Translations under genes and position numbers: made by a program
Shown: positions 55,662-64,000 of the stretch, piece by piece
Layout of the letters: the number at the start of each line of letters is the position of its first letter
How positions within the stretch are numbered: the stretch's first letter is position 1
From: Timema cristinae
Taxonomy: Eukaryota; Arthropoda; Insecta; Phasmatodea; Timematidae
DNA: 64,000 nucleotides
NCBI GenBank assembly: GCA_039000515.1
Contig: JBCFYV010011135.1
Span: 9,550,642-9,614,641 of the forward strand
Direction: 5' to 3'
The notes under the pieces: generated by a model
The model's database searches: none
What the model was told of the DNA's origin: nothing
What the model saw: only the letters and a program-made list of their open reading frames with translations

Positions 55662-56333
55662 TTTGAAAATTGAAAAATGACATCTGGACACGGAAATTGA
55701 ACCCAGGACCTTTTGCTTAGTACGCCGTTGCTATAACCACTGAGCTATCCAGGAATCATCCTGTGCTCAGGGTAATTCTTTACTCATATTTTAAGGCAGA
55801 GTCTATAATTGCTGTGTGGAAATTGTCGGCTACAAATGTGTAATTTTATTAAGTTCAAGAGATATCAGATAACGCAGCCACCTCAGACTCGGTAGTTGGC
55901 TTAATTAATGCTGCCATATGTACAATTATTATAATTGTAAGGGATTGCATATCTAAGAATCAAATAGATAAAGTTATTATTTATACTTTATAGTGAGGAT
56001 TACTCTATCTAGATATCATATTCTGAAAATTGAAAAATGACACCTGAACACAGGAATCGAACCTGGGACCTTTGGCTTAGTACGCCAACGCTCTGACCAT
56101 TGAGCTATCCAGGAATCGTCCAGGGTCATTCTTCACTCATATTTTAAGGCAGAGTCTATGATGAACATGCAGAAATCATCGGCTACAAATGTGTGATTTT
56201 ATTAAGAGCATTAGCTATCAGATAACACAATCACCTTCGACTCGGTAGTTGGCTTAATGTTGCCACATGCACAATTATTATAATTGCAAGGGATTGCATA
56301 TTTAAGAATTAAATAGCCAAAGCTATTATTTAC
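55662..56333 (-). repeat. Tandem duplication of a 360-bp unit with a tRNA-like head
   Basis: Copy 1 is about 55662-55982 and copy 2 about 56022-56333, offset by exactly 360 bp at 'GAAAATTGAAAAATGACA'. On the minus strand each ends with a tRNA-like segment (55766-55690 and 56122-56050). In copy 2 the D arm is 'GCTCAATGGTCAGAGC', the anticodon arm 'TTGGC GTACTAA GCCAA' has a perfect 5-bp stem, and the T region is 'CCAGGTTCGATTCCTGT'. The acceptor stem does not pair, so neither is a functional tRNA. The rest of the unit ('ACTCATATTTTAAGGCAGAG', 'ACTCGGTAGTTGGCTTAA') is conserved between copies. Probably a SINE or tRNA-derived repeat duplicated in tandem. Confidence 0.8.
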
Positions 56334-56343
56334 TAGCTTCTTA

Positions 56344-56440
56344 ATACATTTACCTCCTCCAAGAGACTATTTAGAGCACCCTTCTTTACATGTTGCCTAG
56401 ATTGTTCCATGTTCAATACATTAACCACCTATGAACAATT
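56344..56440 (-). pseudogene. Two decayed Cys/His repeats beyond the gene 2 stop
   Basis: In a shifted frame the minus strand still spells 'KCKKKG....IGG.CIEHGT' and 'ATCKEGCSK.SLGGGKCIKK', repeats 9 and 10 of the gene 2 array, with in-frame stops. So the ancestral array was longer and lost its 3' part by a frameshift near 56462-56440 and point mutations. Confidence 0.8.
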
Positions 56441-57181
56441 CTAGATCGCCCTTCTTTTTGCATTTGTTGCCTGATTAGATCCATGATTAATACATTTACC
56501 CCCTCTCTTCGCATTCTTAAAGCACCCTTCTTCTCTACATGTTGTCTGAGTCCCACCATGTTTCATACATTTACCTCCTCCTTTGGCATTCTTGGAGCAT
56601 CCTTCCTCACTGCATGTCGCCCGGGTTCCTCCGTGAATAGTACATTTGCCTCCCTTTAGAGGCCATTTAGGGCACCCTTCTTCTTTACATTTTGCTTGAG
56701 TAGCTCCGTGTATAATACATTTACCTCCCCCCTTAGAATTATTAGAGCACCCTACTTCACTACATCTTGCCAGAGTTCCTCCATGTTTAATACATTTGCC
56801 TCCCCTCAGAGGCCATTTAGAGCACCCTTCTTGTTTACACGAGTACTTATACTTGATCCCTCCATGGTTAATACAGTTACCACCACTTTGAGCCCATTTA
56901 GAACACCCTTCTTCTTTACACGTTTTCTTTATCTGGATACCTCCGTGTTTAATACATTTACCTCCCTTCTGAGCCCATTTAGTGCATCCTTCTTCTTTAC
57001 ATGTTGCAACTGTACCTCCATGTTTCATACATTTACCTCCCCCCTGAGCACTTTTGGAGCATTTGTATTCTTTACATTTAGTTCTTTTTCTGTTAGTTTG
57101 TAAAAAATGAGACATCAATCCTTTGTATTTTGTTTGTGAGGTCCTATCTTGTCCTAACAATTTTAGGTTTTCTCGGTGTTT
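56441..57181 (-). CDS. Gene 2, terminal exon: protein with eight tandem Cys/His (WRKY19-like) repeats
   Basis: The acceptor (TTCTCTTTCTTACAG on the minus strand) ends at 57182, and the frame is open from the exon's first base (KHRENLKLLGQ..) to TAG at 56441-56443. No ATG opens it, so translation enters from an upstream exon; phase 0 matches the exon at 63673-63792. The exon encodes eight repeats of about 25 residues, consensus C-K-E-E-G-C-x-K-x-A-x-x-G-G-K-C-I-K-H-G-G (about 57077-56480). The four invariant C, C, C, H could bind zinc. Similar repeats appear in insect and plant proteins named WRKY19-like, without being true WRKY domains. Function is unknown; a nuclear or nucleic-acid-binding role is a guess. 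The antisense 135-codon ORF is a shadow. Confidence 0.8.
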   Translation of the reverse strand, partial: KHRENLKLLGQDRTSQTKYKGLMSHFLQTNRKRTKCKEYKCSKSAQGGGKCMKHGGTVATCKEEGCTKWAQKGGKCIKHGGIQIKKTCKEEGCSKWAQSGGNCINHGGIKYKYSCKQEGCSKWPLRGGKCIKHGGTLARCSEVGCSNNSKGGGKCIIHGATQAKCKEEGCPKWPLKGGKCTIHGGTRATCSEEGCSKNAKGGGKCMKHGGTQTTCREEGCFKNAKRGGKCINHGSNQATNAKRRAI

Positions 57182-57734
57182 CTGTAAGAAAGAGAATGAT
57201 TACAATAGATTTAAAATGGGGTCTGTTTTTTTTATAGTAAAGTATAAAAGTATAGTAATTGGTGAATGAAGTGTTTTCTTAACTGAAAACAGCTTGACTA
57301 AATGGCTTAAAATAATTTGTTGATAACAAATCAATACATTTTGGTTCTAAAGGATTGTAAGATTACTATTCTCAATATTGAAGCTATAGTTTTTCTTATA
57401 AATATAATTATATTTACTGCCCAATATAAATATGTAATCATTCCTTATAAAATAAGATGTCAAATAATGTGAAATTATAGTTTTGGTATTAATCTCCCGA
57501 TATTATGACATTTTAATAAGCTATCCTTTGAAATTTAATTTTGAGAAAACTTAACATGAGGATCACAAATTTTTTGTGTTGAAATATTTGTGAAAGATAA
57601 TACAAGGCATTTTTGGGTTGGACAGGGAAACTTGGGGAAATGGTAGGGGATCAAAAAACTAAATCAAAATGCACCTTGGAAATTTGCTCATTTTCACTTT
57701 CATTTAGGAAAATCAGCAATAAACTAAACCAGAT

Positions 57735-57985
57735 GAATTAAAATATTTAATCAATTTATTTTGCTTAAAATGATGGCCTCCAATGCGTAAACAAGCATTG
57801 CACATATCAATGACAGAATGAGTGGCTGACAAACACTGCACATATGATGTTTCTTCACATGCTTGCACTATTCTTTGTTGTAGTTATTGAAGATCATTAA
57901 CAGGCACGTCATACACTTTTTGTTTGAGAGCACCTATTGAAAAAAATCTAATGGTGTTAAAACAGGTGAACATAGAGGCCAGGCC
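57735..57985 (-). pseudogene. mariner/Tc1-like transposase C-terminal fragment
   Basis: The minus strand reads 'GALKQKVYDVPVNDLQ', 'LQQRIVQACEE' and 'IDMCNACLRIGGHHFKQ', the C-terminal pattern of insect mariner-like transposases ('LDFFLWG.LK..VY...V..L..LQ.RI..AC...' and '...C....GGHHFEQ'). Stops interrupt the preceding '.PLDFF' part. It belongs with 59170-59560; the hAT at 58055-59092 separates them. It lies in the intron of gene 2, same strand. Confidence 0.75.
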
Positions 57986-58054
57986 ACAGTTGAGGACCTC
58001 TGGTCTAGTAAACTTAACAGACATTCATTTATAACTAGAAGTCTAATCTCATAT

Positions 58055-58950
58055 CAGTGGTGTATATTCAATGGAACCAAGAGAAACAACGCTTCCCTAA
58101 AACTAATAAGGGAAAAGAATAGGAAAATAGAGTTAAAACAAGTTATTATAATTATAAACCTCACCATCAAATATACTGAGTGGAAGCTTTTCTTTCTTTG
58201 AGCAAGCAGCTCTTTCTCAGACTGATCAACCAGCCAGCTGGTCTCGTTCGCTCTTCATTCCGCCAATCATTATTTTGTTTCCGGGTCTGTCAGGCCCTCA
58301 TTGGGGGATAGCAAAGCAGTGTTTCTCTAGGCGAGTATTGATGTTTACTGGTGTATAATCGTACGTTCAGTACTGTTAAAATCTGATTTTTAAGTTTTTT
58401 TTATCAATATTTGTTTCTAGGTATAACTATTGGCACTCTATTGCAAAATAATGTATTTATCAGTAATTTACAGTAAGTTTAGTTTTATTTTAGAGAATAA
58501 TGACACTTGTTTGATCCTCCAAGGGAAGCTTCTTTGCTTACGGTAGTAGCATGACGAGTGTGTCAACAAGTGCAGCAGTGGTAGAGAGGGGCTACTATGT
58601 TAAAATTCATAAGTAATATTTCGAAGTTTAGTTTTTCGTCCCAGTCTTTTGACAAGAAAGAGAAAGTAATTAAAAGAGACATATCTACTCCATCTTCAGC
58701 AACCTATATAGAAAATAGATTCAAGTTCCAATACTCAATTTTATGAAAGTGTATAGTAATTATCGGTGTGTTGAGTTGGTGGAAAATTATATAGATGAGT
58801 ATACTATTTACTAATGATCATGTCATGTAAATAAATCCGGATTCAAAGCTATTATAAGGCAGGCCACAAACCCAAAGAGAAAACCTTGGTAATCATAAAC
58901 TAACAATTTTTTTGTCACTCCCTTCCCTTTTTCCCCATAGTACTTTTAAC

Positions 58951-58984
<34 letters not shown>

Positions 58985-59092
58985 CACCTATATATAAAAG
59001 GGATCCATTTGAGATTCCAACTGGGGTCCATCAGACCTTCTTTATTGTAGCTTCATTGCTTCCTTATGTCCAGAAATGACCACACGCCACTG
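58055..59092. mobile_element. hAT element with perfect 8-bp target duplication
   Basis: The left end CAGTGGTGTATATTCAATGG and the reverse complement of the right end, CAGTGGCGTGTGGTCATTTC, share the CAGTGG(C/T)GT hAT terminus. TCTCATAT flanks both sides exactly (58047-58054 and 59093-59100). The interior has no transposase I can recognise and includes a (CA)n(TA)n microsatellite at 58953-58984, so it is non-autonomous. It splits the mariner-like transposase pseudogene. Confidence 0.92.
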
Positions 59093-59169
59093 TCTCATAT
59101 TCAAAGGAATGTCTTCTAAGAGGTAATATATATATGCATATAAAAATATATATATATATATACACATTT

Positions 59170-59560
59170 GAGAAATATGATATTATATCGATGTGTTAAA
59201 AAAATGGAGGGACAATTAAAGGTGTTGTCTATTCCTAACCAAATTTCAAATTGAAAACCATGTTGGAAACCTTGTTCACAAATTGCATGAGGATTTGCAT
59301 GTAACCAAACATGAATATTTCTTTGATTGAGGTTACAGTGTCTGGTAAGTGTGGCTTTATCTGACCACAACATTCTTTGTGGAAATTGTGGATGGCTATT
59401 AGTTTGGTTTAAAAACCAATAGTAAAATACGCCCCTATATGGCAGATATTCCGGCAGTAACTGCTAGAATGTTGAAGGTGGTATGGGTGACATTGGCGAA
59501 GGGTGTCTTCCATATGACTGTGGGTGATCTTCAGGACCAGATCTTCGGGTACTTGTTGCT
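59170..59560 (-). pseudogene. mariner/Tc1-like transposase central fragment
   Basis: Minus strand: 'PYHLQ' (about 59510), then 'MLWSDKATLTRHCNLNQRNI' + 'HVWLHANPHAI' and 'FQHGFQFEIWLGI'. This follows the central pattern 'I.WTDEs.FT..G..N.HN.H.W...NPH......FQ..FSvNVW.GI' of a mariner-like group frequent in ants and hemipterans. The first catalytic motif SDE is SDK here; the Asp is retained. Frame breaks on both sides. Confidence 0.75.
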
Positions 59561-60674
59561 GGGTTTTGGTCAAAATGCTCTAATATGGTGGCTATTATTC
59601 TTTTATTTTAAAGGGGTGCAAAAACTGAACTAAGCTTGGGGAACAATACTAAACGACCCAATTTCCCTCATTCGTTGAAATGTTAAAGTGAACAATGACC
59701 TGTGAGGTAATCTTCTGTTCGGAAATCACATATCATATTTATGGGGAACAGTGTTAATATTTACATTACAAAACCCTTACACAAATACCATATCAGTATA
59801 TAACTATTCAAGTATGTATGAGGCATGAGTGTTAGCTAAACAAATTAAAGAAACTAACATTTAATTGATATTAATGAACTGTTGCTTACGGTGCAAACAT
59901 AAGATGGTTAATGACCTTCTATCGTTTTTAACACAGCATATTACTAGCCATTTGGGTTACATGCTTCCTTCAATTTCCAAAACAAAGATATATTGTAAAG
60001 TGGTCAAGGTTTAAGGCCCTTAGCTCTCAACCATTTCAATTACATGCATTAGTTTGCCATTGTTTATTTTGTTAATTTAATACCATTCTTAAAACCACTA
60101 AATTCATTATGGTTGTAATAGGCTCGCAAGTGCCCAATATTTATAATATTCAAAGACATTTAGTAACATTTTATATATTAGTTTACCAAACTCCCCCCTT
60201 TAGTTTCTTAGCAAACATTTAATATAATCAAGATACTTATATACCTAATTGTTTTCTAATCAGTTTGACCTATTTTAATAAATAGCCTTCAGCATCTTCA
60301 GTGTATTATTCTTTTTTGGGCCTAATGTTAATTATAAGTTGTCCAAATTATAACCAAAGTTGTAAGCAATATATGTTTTAAATTTCAATTCATTAACTTT
60401 ATTTTTAGACCTTTAACTTTTAAATATAGTAGTTTTCATTCTTATAAAGTCTTCGTTGGAATCTTAGCGTTATATAAATTTATTACTTTTACATTTCACT
60501 TTTAAGCATCGTGCTATTTAATTTATCTGTACCTGGAAGCTGTGAGATACACCTATGGCTTGCACGCGTAGTTTCACAGTGAAAAGGAGAGGTTTGGCGC
60601 GAACAGCTAGCCAATCAACACATCTGATTTATAAGTCATTCACGAGATAAGTTTACCTGGATGACAGCTCGAAA
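59561..60674. other. No gene seen
   Basis: AT-rich intron sequence of gene 2 with no recognisable ORF or element boundaries. Confidence 0.4.
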
Positions 60675-61390
60675 TGTTACTAGAAGCAATCCCTAATATA
60701 TCACTACACCAACAGCGACATCTATCACTTTGGATGACTGTAATGAAAACAGATGGTAATATATTAATGTGATAGTTAACCACAGTAATTTAGGCCAATA
60801 TTATTTATATATTTATTTGAGGTCGGACACAAAGTTTATTTATAGTTTTATTCCCCTTAAAAAAATATTAACACCACTTTCACAATAACTTTTAACGAAC
60901 ATATCTTTAAAATGGCGACTAACGAATCTAAACCATATGATTGAACATGACGGTAAACAAGTTTTTTACATTGATGCAGACACGCAGTTGATGAAAATAT
61001 TTATTCAGTTAAATATTTAAAATAAAATAAAATAATCATAAAATCATTTATTGTATGTAAAAAAATGACAACAATTTTCTCTTTTCCAAGTAAATACGAT
61101 GCCTGTATTAAAAGTATTGATGTGTGCACTATATTACACAAAATCAGTAACATTCCAAAATGAAAAATAAGTACTTTTAATTATGTTAAAAATATTGTTT
61201 CGAGTTGGATAGAAAGAAATTATTTAAAAAAATGAAATAGTATGAGACTTAACTTTATGTTATTTTAAATGTAATATATAACAGGTACATTTATAACAAA
61301 ACAGTGATCTTTTACAAGTGTTGGAAACCCAAAACCTAAACATATGATTTTTGAACTGTCATCCAGGTAAAAACCTATCGTGAACGGAAT
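60675..61390 (+). repeat. Dispersed repeat family, copy B
   Basis: Second copy of the repeat at 856-1480, same orientation. It begins near 'ACTAGAAGCAATCCCTAATA' and matches through 'GTGATAGTTAACCACAGTAA' 'TTTAGGCC', 'GATTGAACATGACGGTAAAC' and 'GTTATTTTAAATGTAATATA'. Similarity continues to 'GAACTGTCAT(C/T)(G/C)AGGTAAAAA' at both loci. Confidence 0.7.
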
Positions 61391-63672
61391 ATAGCATCTG
61401 TGGTTTGATATGTGGAAGTGAAGCGTCAGACGCTACACACTTGCCAGTTAGCATGTGAACTGATAAGACCTATATTCAGAAATCAGATAGTTGCATTCTT
61501 TTCGTGTTGGCCAGATGCCAATCATTTGTTGCCAATTAGGCCGATCATTGATGCTGATTATTTGTTTAGTATTCAATTCTATACTGTTCATTAGAAATTT
61601 GTTTTAATATAATCTAAATAAAAGCCTTAAAGTTGTTTAAAATATATTTTATAATATTATTAGCACAACTGCCTCTTTGTCACTTAAAACAAACATAATC
61701 ATTATTAACAAATTTAAATATAATTTCCAATAAAATGAATAGGGGAACACAACGTTTTGAACACAAGGAGAACACACAAATTTGTATTTAGATTAGACTT
61801 TGACATTTGTTAGTTAAAATTTGGCTTAATATTTATGGTTACAATTTTATATGCTTTTTGTAATTTGTTGTCTAAATGAAAACCGACTCGAGAGTATAGA
61901 AAAAAGCTTGTGACAAATTTTATTGTTACATCCAAATTAACTTTACATGCAATACATTCCCTGTTGGGTGAATTTTAAATTGTTATTGAAGAATACCAGC
62001 ATCTTGATTTTGTTTAGGTGGAGTAAGCTTCTTTTTGTATAATTGACCAATCCAGCTGTGCTGAAGAGAGTCTGATACCAATGACCCAGTGGGCGAGATA
62101 ACGTAAAGTATTTGACCGCCATTTGTTTTCCACAAGATTTATTGAAAACACAAAATAGAAATTGTATTTACATTCGAGCGAATGGATTAGATCTAGTTCT
62201 TTTGTTTCCCAATTGGTATTTTAAGTTTATGTCTTAAAAATTTAAAATATATCTACATATTAAAAATATCAGCGATTCAAACACCAATCATCAAATCCGC
62301 CAATCGTGTCATAATCGGCCGATGAACGGATTGATAATCAGCATTGGCCCAGCTCTAGTTATATTTTAATCTTATCAACAAAACAAATGTCAAAACTCTA
62401 ATATTAAAAAGCACAAAATATTAATTACTTAGTATGAAATATTAAATGAAGTAAAGTATTGATGGTGAAAATGTGATAACTTTTGATTAACTTCAAGTTA
62501 ATAATAAAGAAAATTACATCATAAGAATCAAAAGTCATGAAATATAACTTTACAAATGTACTTATAAATAAATAGTATTTAGCATCTAAATATAATTAAA
62601 GTAAAAATGTAGCTTGACAATTTCTATAATATTAAATATAAGGAATAAAATCTTACAAAACTAAAAAACAATTATTTTAGTCTAATTTTCAAGAATGTAC
62701 TACAGAAATTTCAATGATACAAAAATTAAAATGTCTCTAACTTTATATAACATTTTAATTTATTTATTAAATAATATATCACATGTTTCAAATTATTATC
62801 ATTAATAATTTTACTATATTTGCTATACATAATTTTTATATATATTACTAAAATACTATAACATTTATTTGGTTTATATATATATATGTACTAGAAATAC
62901 TATAACATTTATTTGGTTTCATTTCTTATCAAAATAGCACTAATTAAACTCCCTTTCCAGATATAGAGTAAAATATTTTTTTAAGAATCTATTTTAATTG
63001 TATGGGCAGTCCAACATTGACAAAACTAACTTACCTTGACTAACATAAGCTATTATATTTAACAATAACAAATAAAAATATCAACTAAATTTAAATAATT
63101 TAAATAATTTCAAAACAATTATATAATAACAAAATGATTTTGAAATTTAAGATCGAAACCCTTAGCTTCCTGTTCGTTCCTTGCAAACCCGACAAGACAA
63201 GCTTGGAATATACTTTGTGTGTCCACTGATACTGGTGTTATAAATATTGTAGTTTGATGTTTATATACATTACTCATATATTGAAGCAACTCATATATTA
63301 ATTATAGTATACAATTTATATGTTTTTTTTGCACTCCTTATTGAAATGTGAAAGTTATTTGTACAAATGAAATATTTCAATTAGGAAATGTGGACACATC
63401 TCTTTTTTATGTTAATAACAATTTATTCAGTAAATTATTGTGAAAATATTAACTAGTGTAATTTTATGTTGGCTAGAAACATACTTTAATTTCATTAGAA
63501 GACCTAAATATTTAATATATAAGCTAATAAATATATATTATAGAATAAATCTACATATAAAATGGTAATACCGATTATTACTACCTATCCATAACATTAC
63601 TTATCATAGCAATTGTAGTAAAAGTTGTCTCTATAAACAATTTAAATGTTATTTAATGAAATGTTTACTTAC
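61391..63672. other. Intron of gene 2, no gene seen
   Basis: Very AT-rich. At 61500-61560 and 62280-62345 there are related segments ('GCCAAT.AGGCCGATCATTGA' and 'CGCCAATCGTGTCATAATCG' 'GCCGATGAACGG') in inverted arrangement, perhaps a MITE of about 900 bp. At 62845-62925 'AAATACTATAACATTTATTT' 'GGTTT' is duplicated in tandem. Confidence 0.4.
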
Positions 63673-63792
63673 AGGAAGTTCTTCCTTAATAGGATAGAAT
63701 GTTGCAGGTTCTGGCAAATATTGTGTTTCATGATAATCATTCACTTCTTCTTTAAAATAATTCTCTGACTTTATTGGAAGAGAGATTTCAGA
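63673..63792 (-). CDS. Gene 2, upstream exon (acidic linker with SUMO-type motifs)
   Basis: On the minus strand the acceptor (TTTCCCAATAG) ends at 63793 and the donor (GTAAGTAAAC) begins at 63672. The 120 bases encode 40 residues in phase 0 at both ends: SEISLPIKSENYFKEEVNDY followed by HETQYLPEPATFYPIKEELP. It reads straight into KHRENLK of the 57181 exon. 'IKSE' and 'IKEE' fit the SUMO-attachment consensus (hydrophobic-K-x-E). Additional exons 5' of this lie outside the window, and one between the two cannot be excluded. Confidence 0.7.
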
Positions 63793-63941
63793 CTATTGGG
63801 AAACAAAGAGAAGTTTTATACTTAACACATTTCAAAGACTTATACATAATATGTTTTATGCCATGATTTTAATAAAGATATAGCTTTATATTAGTTTAGT
63901 GAAAATGTTTCAGAACATAAAAACTTATAATGAACCCACCC

Positions 63942-64000
63942 ACTTTGGTGGCATAGTTAGCTAGCACACTAGTTTAGTATTGAGCTAGACTGCTGAGGAC
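63942..64000 (+). mobile_element. Possible tRNA-derived SINE head, cut by the window end
   Basis: 'GGTGGCATAGTTAGCTAGCA' resembles a tRNA D-arm/A-box. The B box, which would follow about 40-60 bp later, is beyond the end of the window, so this is tentative. Confidence 0.35.

Noticed and set aside
56050..56122. tRNA gene on the minus strand
   Set aside because: D and anticodon arms pair well but the acceptor stem does not, and the copy is part of a 360-bp duplicated repeat.
56696..57103. 135-codon plus-strand ORF
   Set aside because: Antisense to the Cys/His repeat exon and reflects its periodic composition.

Overview
This window looks like AT-rich, transposon-dense nuclear DNA from an arthropod, most likely an insect. 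A hemipteran is plausible but not proven. The evidence is spliced genes with GT-AG introns, tRNA-derived SINEs, an I-clade LINE, a Penelope-like element, a DD41D mariner, a Ginger-type integrase element, several hAT elements and abundant (AAT)n. There are no bacterial operons, rRNA genes or functional tRNA genes. No previously described locus was recognised. All assignments were made by reading the sequence and translations by eye.

Two host genes are supported. Gene 1 (+ strand) has four exons, at 20477-20592, 21799-21965, 33087-33152 and 39408-40916. All junctions are phase-compatible and together encode about 612 residues. The product is unrecognised; it has two KEN boxes, many S/T-P sites and a basic, proline-rich C-terminus, which suggests a cell-cycle-regulated nuclear protein. 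Gene 2 (- strand) has an exon at 63673-63792 and a terminal exon at 57181-56441. The terminal exon carries eight tandem Cys/His repeats of the type often labelled 'WRKY19-like' in insects. Further repeats beyond its stop are frameshifted and contain stops, so its 3' end is decaying or truncated. The two genes converge.

Layout: 1-12.8 kb is intergenic repeat DNA (a dispersed repeat, a SINE with a 12-bp target duplication, MITEs including one nested in a larger TIR element, and a small hAT with an 8-bp duplication). A Copia LTR element (- strand), internally deleted, fills 12.9-15.4 kb. From 16 to 20 kb there are SINEs and transposase scraps. Gene 1 spans 20.5-40.9 kb. Its 11-kb intron 2 holds a nearly complete I-clade LINE (23931-30205, 11-bp target duplication, intact ORF1, broken ORF2), a Penelope-like element with an inverted partial copy, and a hAT remnant. 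Intron 3 holds an RTE-like LINE on the minus strand.

At 43.5-44.4 kb there is a 15-copy minisatellite of 63 bp whose units keep an open frame. From 46.6 to 53.5 kb there is a Russian-doll nest: two GATTC-rich MITEs border a Ginger-like TIR element, which contains a foldback-type insertion (itself containing SINEs) and a DD41D mariner. At 55.6-56.3 kb a 360-bp unit with a tRNA-like head is tandemly duplicated beside gene 2. Gene 2's intron contains a mariner/Tc1-like transposase pseudogene split by a hAT element with a perfect 8-bp target duplication.
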